Assembly (NCBI GenBank): GCA_031763025.1 | Contig: JASSKH010000029.1 | Location: 6,926,763 to 6,990,762, forward strand | Reading direction: 5' to 3' | Length of the DNA stretch: 64,000 bases | Origin: Macrocystis pyrifera | Taxonomy: Eukaryota; Sar; Phaeophyceae; Laminariales; Laminariaceae | In this document: positions 40,383 to 52,300 of the stretch, one piece after another | Layout of the letters: each line of letters begins with the position of its first letter | Position numbering within the stretch: position 1 is the stretch's first letter | Program-made: the position numbers and the translations under genes | The notes under the pieces: model-generated | Seen by the model: only the letters and a program-made list of their open reading frames with translations | What the model was told of the DNA's origin: nothing | The model's database searches: none

Positions 40383-43300
40383 GTGAGTCCCTCCCTCCAT
40401 CTCTCTGCCGTGTCATGCTTTGCCGTGGGCATATTTTTTGGGCGCAAACAAGAAAAAATACGACAGCTTTGTTTAAGTTCTCCCGATCGGTCGATATTCT
40501 CTCAACTCTGAAAGCTGCGTGGTGCGTCGGTCGCAGCGGTTCCTACGTGCATTCCTCGTGAATACAGAGAGGCCGGTGACTCCCCCGGATGCTACCAGCA
40601 GGGTCGACAAAACAATATAACTCACATAAACTATAGGAATGATTCGTATGATATTGGTATTGCTCACATGTTGACACAACAGCGGCAGATGGCGAGTAGA
40701 TCTTGGTGCCCACGATTGGTTGCGTTGGATGACTGCTCATGGTGGTTCCCGCGATCTATTCAGACGTTGACGATGCTCGCGTCTCGTGGCCTGTTGCGCA
40801 GGGGAGAGGTAGGATTACATGTAGGTAGGGCAGGATGTAGGTAGAGGGCAGGGGGGCAGGGTATGGTAGACGGGAGTGGCGGCTCCGAGAGATTGTATAT
40901 GGTTCAACTGGCATCGTATCAACGGGGAGCTCGTTTTCTTACATGTAGCTAAAATGTAGTTCGAATTTTCCGAGGCGAAATGTCTGATCCTGCAATCCAC
41001 AACCAGCTAGCTGTTTACTCGTGCTATGACACCTCTGGCTATCAGCGCGCGATACTGCTCTTGAGAAACGCAGCCCCTAAAACAAGAGCATTGAAACAGC
41101 GAACTGTAAAGACTCGTTTTGTTGCGGGACCGGCAACACACTGCGCTCTACGTCTGTCTGCGGTACATATCAGTTCGTACCAACACAACCAATAGATAGA
41201 TGTTATACCTGTATGAGCTGTAGGAAGGAATCTTACAGAAGTGGCGACCAAAAGGTGACAAAAGGGCCGCTCGGCGCATCCTGTAAACAAAAAGATACAC
41301 GCAGATACTACTACGGCGGTAGACTATAGTAAATAGAACCAAAAAAATGTTAGTTTAAATAGGAAAATATATAAATGCTTTTGTTGCCGTAAGTCCTATT
41401 TACTATGGTCCCCCGTAAATACGGTCGTGTGCATACTGCACACGATGAAAGCTTGGTACTATGGACGTTGGCGATTTGAACGCCCACTACTCTGTGGAAC
41501 CTTACCTGTGGTATTCACGCGGGTCTGCGACGCATTGCTGCTGCTGCGGCACACCTCGAACAATAACACCAACGATGCATGCATGCCGATATTGCTGCGA
41601 AAAGGCCCATTTTAATGTAACGGCATGCGGGCTGCTGGGAAGCGCGTTGAGCCCCTCGGCGGATAGCCCGTTCCCCCAAGATTTTCATTTCTAAAAAACG
41701 AAAACTTACACGCCAGCTGTGAGTTCACCCTATCGGTCGATACTCAGCTTTGCAAATGTGCGTGATAAACGTTAGGTTACAGCACAAAGTCTCCGTGCGC
41801 AGAATAACTCCCGTGCGTAGGCTGCCCGTATTTATAATCGCCGTGTTACACAAAATATCGCCCAGGGGGAGTCATCGACCTACGAGTATACTTCGTATAT
41901 ATACATCTATACATCTATACGTCTTTCACGGGGTCATACCCTACTCTTAAATAGCATGCGCGACCAAATAATCACACAAGCAGCTTGCGAGATGACTCTC
42001 GAACAAAAAACGATCGATGTTTTTTTTCACCGCGAAAAACATTTTTTTTGTGTCTTAGAATACAAAATATGTCATCGTTGATCCTGGGGCGCGCATGGGG
42101 AGTCGACCAGACGGGCGAAGTCTCACACCTGGTTCAAATTTTGTAGCCCGATGAAGAGACAATCGCATAAAAATAACGGAACAAAATAAACAAAAATGGG
42201 ATTGCCAAGAGATTTTATACTTCCTCAGTTGGAGAACGCCGTCAGTCAAAACTGGGCCCAAGAATACAAAATATCTCCCCCGGGCGCAGTATATATGGGT
42301 ATCACCCGATTTGTCGGGTCAAACCAACGTAGTCCTGATAGCGTTCGTTTCATTTCACCTCGATGACGATATTCTCGTCCCCCCTGCCCCCTGCCCCAGC
42401 GCCCCAATGTTGGGAGGTGTCTCTATTAGGAGTAGGAACGGTGCTCCGTCTTGAAAGGGGCGCGCGGTCAATGGTTAAATGTCTAAGGCAAGCGCCAAAT
42501 CAGTACGCCTCCTCCCCCCTCCCCCTGCCCCCCCCCCTCCCCTTGCTTTTTTCCCATCGGATAGCGCATCCGAGGCCGTATCGCGCGGCATATTCGACGA
42601 GGAGGAAGGGGAAGTTTTATCCGGGGGACCCGTTGACAGCGAGTCGCTGAGCCCACCTCGCATTCACCGACACCCCCGGCGACCCATCAACAAGAAGGCC
42701 GCCGCCGCAGCCGCGACGCGGAGAAACGGGGCACTTTGCCTCGCCCTGTGCGTGTCCGCCGTCTCGCTAGTGTGGATCATCACGAGAGACGACGGAGCTC
42801 CTGCCGGTGAGTGAAGGGATGCTGTATACATTCCGAAGTACGCATTTCGTTTGTTTTCCAGCCAGCAATGAGCTTGAACGGCGATCGCGCCCCCCCCCCC
42901 GCCCCCCAAAAAAGGGAACATGTTCATGTGGTCCTAAAAACGGAACATTTTCATGTGGTATTGTTATCTTTTTCCTCTGACAAGGTCCAGCCCAAACTTC
43001 GACCCCTCAAAGCTATGGTGGTGGGAAGAATAAAACCCTCAAAGGACACCAAACATGGAACCTGAAGGCCAAGTAAACTTAACGCGCTACAAATGTCTCC
43101 ACCCGGCTCCAGCCTAGAAAATGCGCTGCTCGATTAGAAGGTGCTACGTGTTGAGCTATTTCGGTGGTTAGAAGGAATTAATTGTTGAGATATATCAGTC
43201 ACGTGACCGAAATAGCTACTTTCACGGCTGCTTAATAGTAGGGTGTGGTGAATGAAGCATACCACCAATACAATGTTTTTGGTGTTGTTCACTATTAACG

Positions 43301-46300
43301 AAAGCCACAATCTGAGCCACAAACGCGCCAGTCAGATACAAATTTAGCGTAATTCCGCAAATCACCGCACGCTACTGACTGGAATACCTAGCCGGCTAAT
43401 ATCTAGTCGGCGGCTTTACAGTCAACCAACTCCCAACCCTGGCAATAGATCAACCAGTAGTTCCTTACAACGAACTACTCTCGAGCTCCAACATGAGCGA
43501 CGGGGTAGGAGGAGGCGGTAGGGGGGGGGGGGGGAGAGGGGATGTATATATTTATGACTAGAAAGAACTATCACACCTGGTGAGCTATTTCAGCCATATT
43601 TTAACGGACACACGCTAGTTGCTGTGACTTCTACCACGAGTTGACAATACTCAGCTGAAAGCTGCGTGATGTGCGACACCCAAGATCAAGTCCAACTATT
43701 TTTTGTCCCCTTGTATATCGCAAAAAAAAAAAAATGTAGTTGGTCTTTCGTAGAAAAACGTCTATTCATCGAGCCAACCGCGGTGCAGAACAAAATCTCG
43801 ATATTACGGGGGTCCATAGTTAAGAGGACCCATGGTATACATAAAAATATATATATTTTACCTATTTTTACTCACAATATTTGGTCCTATTTACTATGGA
43901 CCCCCGTGATATACAGCATATACAGCATTGTACAGTAGATCCTCGCATTGCAGACCGTTCTCTTCGCTACTTCACCCCACCACCAATCAAGCCATGTCGC
44001 ATCCAGGTATTGAAGTCCGTCTGTAATGCCGGTATGCATGCGCCAACCAACAATACCGGCAGTATATATAGCGTCAACCGGCACTAATTACCCCGCACAC
44101 TGCCACACTGGTTAGTGGTTAATCCCTTGAGTGACAAGCGATTCCACCGGCATTGTATCGGGCGCCGGCATTATTGAACCGGCGTCGTGGAGGGATCCCT
44201 GCTGATGTCCCGAGAGAGCAAGACAAATAGCTGAAATCACGCAAGCTCCTGTGAGTCCGACCAAAACGGGTTGGTAGTGCTCGTACTCAGTACTCCGCCT
44301 TGCAGAGGCTCCCTTTGAAGCGGGCGTGGCAAGTCAGTCGTGGCGTGTCCTACAAAATTTCCCTGTGTTTGTGTTTTTTGGTGTTGTTGTTCTTGCTGGG
44401 GCATATGGTGTCGCTAACTCTTTTTTTTTCCCAGGGATGCGCGTTGCGGCTAGAAAACGTGCGATCGATGCCTGTTCGCTCAAAAACATTTTGTCCAAAA
44501 CAAGTGCGAACGGCGCCCGCGAACGGAGCAACCGCGAAACTTGAAAGGCCGTCCCCTTCCGGGAGGAAATAGAGGTTCCCAATATATATGGAGGGATTTC
44601 TCACCAGGGGCGATGTTTAAGAGTCCGCGAATCAGCAAGGAACTCGCGAACGGCCCGTGGAGTTGCAAACTCGAGCGTACGTGCAAAGCGTCCCACACGT
44701 TCCTGATATTTTTATGGTAATTCCCTGGTCGGTGCTTTTGTGCGTACTCAATGGTCTTGGAGTCAATTTTCACTAAGCGATGGACGTCAGAACAAAAAAC
44801 CTTTTTCTGTGTGAGGTAAGGGTACGTACAACTGAACCGACCGGGCAAGTACTGTAAATAAGAGCGTTGAGCTTGAACAGGGGCACGGTCGATCGTTTCG
44901 CAGCGCTGGTCTTCTCGGCCACGGTAGACAAAAGAGGTGCTACTAAAACTCGAAAGTTCTATTTTCGGAAGGCTCTTGGAAGCCTCCCTCATCGAACAGA
45001 TATTTCCCATAAACGTCTTCTTGGTGTGCGGTGTCGACAAAAAACCTTGTCCCCGTTCTGGAAAAAATCGAATGCTGAAAAACAGTCATCGCGCCCCAGT
45101 GTTCTGAGACTCTTTGCTGAGGAACTCCATCCCCCACCCAACAACCTACTTTCAGAAAAAAAAGTTGAAGCTTAAGCTATAACCCTTTTCGTGCTGCGGT
45201 CCCGTTTTGGGGGAAACGAAAATGCTTAAATTCTGAGTGCTTCGTCCCCAAAACAAGACTGCAGTCCTAGAGGGGTTAAAACGGCACACATCCACGCCGC
45301 CTAGAAATTTTAACGGAATAGTACTATGTTAGAGTAATTCCTACCTATCAGACCCAAACTTACTGGTGTGACTTCTCAGTGATAATATGTCGGATATAGT
45401 ATATATATATATTCAAAGGCATATCCCTACCGCGACAGGGCTGTCCTGGCGCGATCAACCTCGGCTCGATTCCATCATTTTTCTGCTGTCTTGCTGTGTG
45501 CACCGGGTCGTGAAAATTCGGTGGGCGTCGGGCCAGGAGCGCTTTTCACCCTATATTCTAGGATTTTTCTATAATAGGATTTTTCTAGGAATTTTCTGCT
45601 CGTGCTTGCCCCGGCAAAGATATTCCTGTAGTTTCTCTGATGTCGGTGAGCGAGCTCCGTTGGCCTCGATGTATCGGTGTCGGGCTTGATTCCACGCGCG
45701 ATCACCTAGGCAGCGACTAGGGGCTACTGAGTGCATCAATGCATAACACGAGCCCTCGATGGAGGTGATGATGGTCGAACTTACAAATCATCTACGCATC
45801 AAATTGAATTGAAGTACGAGTACAGTATCTGGAATCAACTCAGTTACAATGCACTCGCCACTTCTTCGGTGTAGCGTCTGTGTAAACTGGGTGCGCCGCG
45901 TACACTGAAAGTGTCGTGTTGTAGCTGTAGGGGTAGTGTGTTGTATGACACCCGCAGGATGACGGTGCTCGTGTATGTAACAACCACTGCTGTGTTACCC
46001 CCACACATGTATGCGTACGCACGTATACGGAAGTTGTGGCCTTTACGGATTGCATGCCGTATGCGTTCCGCACAATGACCGCAGGATACCCATGTTCTTG
46101 TTTGTTGCTTCCGTGGATCTGGGGCACGGTATCGCTTCGTCTACTCCCTCCTCCCTCTGCGCTCGCTGTGCCCCTTATACCCCCTCTGCTCCTTTGCCTC
46201 GTGTGCCTCGTGTGCTCCCCCCCAGCCCCCCCCGCTCCCTCTGCTCCCGCCCTCCCCTCTGCTATGTCTGCTCTTGCATTCCCCACACTGCCCCCGCTCA

Positions 46301-49300
46301 CCCCGCTCTCTCTGCTCCTCCCATTTCACGTCCTAGCTCTCTTCGCTCTCTCTGCTCCGTCTGACCCCCTTCCCCCTCCGCTACCTTCGTCGCATACTCT
46401 GCCCTACCCCCCTCCGCTCAACGCGCTTCTTCCTCTGCCCCCCTCCAGGTACCGAGCCCCTCGGTCCCTTGGTCGACCTCCGTTCCGCCATGCACAAGGG
46501 GCGCTCCACACCTCCGGGCAGAGATCGAACTGGGTACTGTCTACCTATAAAGAGGTACGTACAAATTACGTACTATTACGGGGGACCATAGTAAATAGGA
46601 CCTACGGTACACACAAAAAACTACATGTTTTCCTATTTTTACTAACGATATTCGGTCCTATTTACTGTTGTCCCCCGTAGTATTGCGAGCGAACGTAGTA
46701 CTCGCGAGCAAATGTGCTTAGTAAAAATATGGAATGTATAGGTTTTTCTATATATGATGGGTCCCGTCTACCACGGTCCCCCGCAGTAAATAGTCCACTA
46801 ACCACCTGAAAGTGCGGAACGCTTGTTTCAATCATACTATCCACCTAGAAAAGGGGATCAATAGTCCGATGGCTTCAGACATGGAAGATGCTATCAGTCG
46901 TAACCTGAATACTTGACGAAAAACAGTACGGTGTTTGTTTTCAAGCTTGCCCTCTGACAACATCCAGCCCGAATCTCGATCTCCCCTCTCTCAAGGCCTG
47001 AAGTCGGACTTTGTTTTTAAAGGAGGGCCTTTCGTATCCAGCATTTCGTCAAGCAACGTTGTGCGCTGCTTCCGACCGCATACATGTGAAGCTCGGACAA
47101 CGATAGGAAATTAAAAAAACAATGTGAGGACCGTTTGGGTATTCGTACCAATACCTAGACAGTCTTTAAATTTCAGTATACAGTGGTGTATACCAGGTAA
47201 TGCTTGAGATCACCAAAAATAACTTTTTACGATCTTGGATCCTTCCGTTGGGCCATAAAATCCAATGCTCGGGCTGAGAAGTCACAAATTTACGAATGTC
47301 GATTGTTCGCGATAGTAGAATGCGTTAACCCTTTATGGACTGCAGTCCCGTTTTGGGGACAAACTACTTGAAATGAGAATGGTTTGTCCTCAAAACGGGA
47401 CTGCAGTCTTAAAAGGGTTAATCAAGCTTCCATACTTTTTCACGTAAAAAACATGACCGAGTAGTCGGGCGACGGGACACACGTCACAACTAAAAGTCGT
47501 TCGTCCGCATAAGTATCATACGACCAATAATTATTCAAGTGTTGTTGTTAATAGTGCGTTGTACCTATCTTCCGGTATACCTGGTATGTGTTTACAAACG
47601 AAATAGGAGCAACAAAAGCCAGCATTCGAGTAACAAGGACCTCATGCTTCACCAATACATGCCGATCGTCCGCATGAGCATCACACGACCGATCACCAAT
47701 AACACACATGCGCTGCTAATAAAAGTGCGTTTGAATCAATGTTCCATAAGCTTCCGCATAACAACCAAGTTTACAGCTGACGTGTGTTTTACATTCACAT
47801 TTTTTACGTACGAAGTACGCCCGATAGTCAGAAACCCCACGTTGAGTGTCCCCATGAGTACAATATGACTACTGTGCGTAGTTCTGCGTTGCCGCTCTGA
47901 ATATTATTACGGGGGTCCATAGTTAATAGGACCTATGGTATACTTAAAAACCTATATATTTACCTATTTTTACTAACAAAATTTGGTCCCGTTAACTATG
48001 GACCCCCGTAATAGCAGTGGGTGCGCTCAATCTGCCACAGTCTTCCACGTTCAAGATACTAAGTATACAGCTAACGTCTGTGTGTACCCTAGTATTTTCG
48101 CACGAGCATACTCAGCTCAATCATGGTCGCAATCGTTGTAAAATTCGTCGATAAACAGGACACAGAGGGTGGAGTGAAACATGCAGCAGCAGCAGCAGCA
48201 GCAGTGCAATAAAAAGTCACTGATGTAGGCAGGTTTTACAATGGTAGACATCACATCACACCACCCTACCGTCGCTTGTCGTGCCACAACACCGCTCCGC
48301 TCTGTTTCTGTTTGTTTCGTCCTTTCTCGACTACCACCACCACTACCACCACAGGATGGACGGGCGGCCATAGTCACCGCATCCGAGGCGAACACCGCTG
48401 CCGCCCTCGCGCACGCCGACCGACACCACTACCCGGGAAACCATCAACAACAACAGCGACAGCAGCAGCTCCTGGCCGAAGAGAGCGCATTTGGCTCCGG
48501 ACCCAGGCCCCACCGCGGCCTTCCCCCGTCCACAACCGTTCTGGATAACCTCCGAGCGGCCGCAAACATCGCCAGCGACGCGGCCGCCACCTCCTTCGAA
48601 TCAGCACAGGAGAACGTCTCAAACCCCTACCCGGGAAGAGAAGGCCCAGGGACCCCCACGAGTGCCGAGGAGAGGGTGGCAGCCCCCTACGTAGGAGGAG
48701 GCCTAGGGCGCACCACCACGACGAGCGCCGGAAAGAAAGCGAAAGCGGAGGAGAAGGGTGGTGGCGGTGTCGGGGGGGGTACGTGGGGCGTCGCTGCGTC
48801 CAGCCGCACCGCGGAGGCGGTCAAACATGGGAAGGTCGCGGGTGCTGTTTCAGTCGCGGCAGCGTCTGCTGCAGCGGCAGGGGCGGGGCGAGGGGTAACT
48901 GAGCGTTCTGTTACCGCCGGAAGGAGAAAGGGCGGCAACAGCGGAAGATGGGATGCGGCAGGAGGCGGGGGGAGTGAGGGGGGTGGCCTGGGATGGGAGG
49001 CGGGAGGCGGAAGGGGGAAGGGGGGGAACGGGATAGGGCTGGCCAGCAGACCCTTCTTGATCGACGGAGTCGAGGCGATAGGAGGGATTGTCGGTCGCGG
49101 TGATAGCAGTGATGACGATGGTGGTGATGATGATGATGATGCTAACGCGAGGCTTGTGAACCGCGGCGAGACCGAAGAGGGCGGTTTGCCAGACGTGGTA
49201 GGGATGGGAAAGTGGGGGGTTCTGGAAGACGTCCCCGAGAACGAGTGGGACTTTAACGTGGTTGATCCCGCGACGGCGCCGCCGCCCAAGGGGTACTCGA

Positions 49301-52300
49301 AGTTTGGTAGGGCCTCTCGCTTCGGGCTTGTCGGAGAGGGGGGGCACGCGGTGGACGCTGACTCGTCGAAGGTGGATGCCGTCGCGGTGGCGGCAGCGGC
49401 TGCGGCGGGGGCAGCGGCTGCGGCGGGGGCGGTGATCAACACACCGTCTTTTCCTGCCCCTACTCGAAAGAAGAACGGGAATGTAAGGGGGGGGAGAGCG
49501 TCGCGGGGAAGGCTAATATTAAGATTTTGGAGGACAATGGATCAGAAGGGAGAGAAGGAGGAGGAGGAGCGAGAGCACGATCACTGGAGAAGGCATCGCG
49601 CGTCCTGGGCAAGCATTCCAAAGATGGTCACAACGGAGAAAAGGGGCATGAGGGGGAGGGAAACGGCATGGAGGGGGAGAGGGAAGAAGGGGAAGAGGAG
49701 GAGAAGGAAGTAGAGGAGGTGAAGAAAGACGAGGAGAACGACGAGACGGCCATAAACGGAAGCGGTTTACCCGAAACCGATGCCGCGCTTCGAAAGTCGG
49801 TCACGGAATTAGCCGCGGCCGCTGAAGAAAACAGGAGAGACACAATCGTCGCCGAGGCACCAGCACTAGTCGGGGGTGCAGTCGGGAAAGAGGCTGCTGC
49901 GCTGCGCGTGGGAAAGGATGAGACTCTCCACGTAGAGAGCCGTGAATACAAACACGCCGCCGCTCTGATCAAGGACGCAAAGCGAGAAGATCTACCAGGG
50001 CCAGCACGACCAGCAAAGCCAGCGGACCCAGCACAGGGGGAAGAGCGAAGAGAGCAATCAAAGTTGGCGAAGCCAGAAAAGCAAGCAGAGCGAGCAGAGG
50101 GGGCACGGCGGGGGACGAAAAGGAACGAGAACGAGCGCGACACCACACTTCTCCGGGAAGACGACGGCGAGACGCTTCGCGTCGGTGATGTTTTGGAGGA
50201 GACGGTGAAATCGCTTGAAGGTGGCAGAGGACCGGGAGGACCGGGAGAGGAGAAGGCATTTTTTCTCGGCAGCGGTGGCGGCCGCGACGGCGGTGACAGT
50301 GGAGGATCAGGAGGGGGAGAGGCGGGGGGGGGGGGGCAGCGGGAAAAGGAGGGGACGAAGGAGGAGCAAGAGCAGGAGCAGGAGGAAGAAAAGCAGAAGG
50401 AGGAGAAGCACGAGGAGTGGCAGTAGGAGGAGCAAGAGAAGACACTGAGGTAGTCGAGACGAAGAAAGCAAGCCCAAAGAACCAGTCTAACCGCCCGGAG
50501 GACGGGGAACGCGACGCCAACGAGCATAAACACGTAAGGATCGGGGTCGGGAGGGAGACTGGGGACAAAGTCTTACGTGCAGTGCAGTACGGGTCGGTGG
50601 GTTGGGTTTTCGCGTCTGTTTTTTTGTTTTAGTTGCCATATTCCGGGCTCGCAGCGCACAAACAATGATGGCGATGGCCTGGTTTTGATTCGGGTCGATG
50701 ATGAGTCTGTCCTGTCCGCAAGAGAAGGAAGGCGAGAGAGGTCGGTTTTTCCGTCACCATCGCTACGGCAGGGATTGCACTTTTTGAGCCCAAAACGTGG
50801 CCCAAGTGACACGGCTCCTCAATAACTGTATGCATTGGGTCCGGTGTGTACTTTACGATATAGTTCGTTTTTACGCCTGTTACGGGGGAACATAATAATC
50901 ATAGGTAAAACACCTTGTAATACCTGGTATATGTAAGTCTTGAGCCCCATCCGTCACGGACATCGAACCTGCCGCATCCAGACACATCTCTGACGGCAAG
51001 CGCGCTCTGAACAAACACACCACCGCAATAAATGGATTTCTTTTTTTTGTTATCATTCAGTCTTTATTTTTTTCGCTCTCTCGCCCCCTCCCTTTTGTGC
51101 ACTCGAACAGGCGAGTCCTGCTGCGGCCGAGAGAACCGTCGTCGCCATCGAGCGTCCCAACGTCAGGCCACCGACACGGTAGGATAGAGAGCGTACCCGT
51201 ATGTACCTCCCTGCGCTCTGAAGCAATTAAATTACGAAAGATGGTGAAACAATTAAGCAGGTTCTTTCACGGGTTTAGCCCGACCCGCGGGTCGGGTCCG
51301 GAAGTGATCAAAACATGTCGGGTCTTGTCGGGTCGGGTCGGGTCAGATGTCGACAGCATACCATTTTGCGGGTCAGGTCGGATCACTTGACCCAACCCCA
51401 CCCGACCCATGATGAGTGACCCGACCCGTGAGTAGCCCTGGAAATAAGTAGTTTGTTTTCTTTTTTCCCCGGATATATATCCCACTTTCTTCCTCTCTCG
51501 ACCAGGCAAGACTAATCGCATAAAATCTGACCTGGGGGTGGGCAGATGTAGTTTTGCAGACCCGGGGTGCAACTAGGGGGTGTCCTTTGTATCTATTAAT
51601 AGCGTGTTTGTACGCAATTGGAGAGTGTATTCAAAAGTATCATCGTTCCCACCTGACAATGCGCTTTTCAAGATTTGATATCATTCACACTCATGAAACA
51701 GTTATATACACGAAATAATACTAAAGCCGAAGGGAAACCGAAGAAGTTGATGCAATGGACAAGGCCTATCAGCAGCTCCGAACGTAAAACCCACTCCACG
51801 AGGTTGCCCTTTCTCTCCGCCCGTCGTTTTATCCCAACGCTCGTCTATTCACACCTCCGGTACTTTATCATGACCATGATGCACTAAGCGTGCACATGCC
51901 GTGCCAAAAGCAAAAATCCACGCCCTTCCTGTCTCCCGCCCCGCCCCTGCCCCCACCCCCACCCCCGCTCCCGCTCCCGCTCCCTCTGTAACCTCCACCC
52001 CCACCCCCGCTCCCGCCCCCATCCTCGCCCCCTGGCCAGACACGCCGATCGATGGGAACAAGCGTCTGGTCGCGGTGCCGGCAAAGGACACGTCCACGAT
52101 CACAACCCGCCCAAGGAGACAGGAGAATACAACAGACCCTCGTTGTCTGGACCGGGGGCCAACGCAGCCTCGCCCCTTTCGCGGGAGGCGCCAGCTAGCG
52201 GTCACCCTGGGCGCAGCCCGCCGGGAGGCGTCGCCGCTGGTAGGAGTGGGGGTGGCGGCCAGGGCGAGGGAGGAAGGGACATAGGTGGGGGCGGGGGTGG

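Noticed and set aside
44435..44541. Plus-strand exon candidate MRVAARKRAIDACSLKNILS after a strong CCCAG acceptor
   Set aside because: No good donor before a stop codon, and exons 2 and 3 already join in phase without it. A cassette exon cannot be excluded.
49628..50533. Minus-strand 301-codon Ser/Pro-rich frame
   Set aside because: Shadow of the Glu/Lys-rich exon; downstream plus-strand exons agree in phase.
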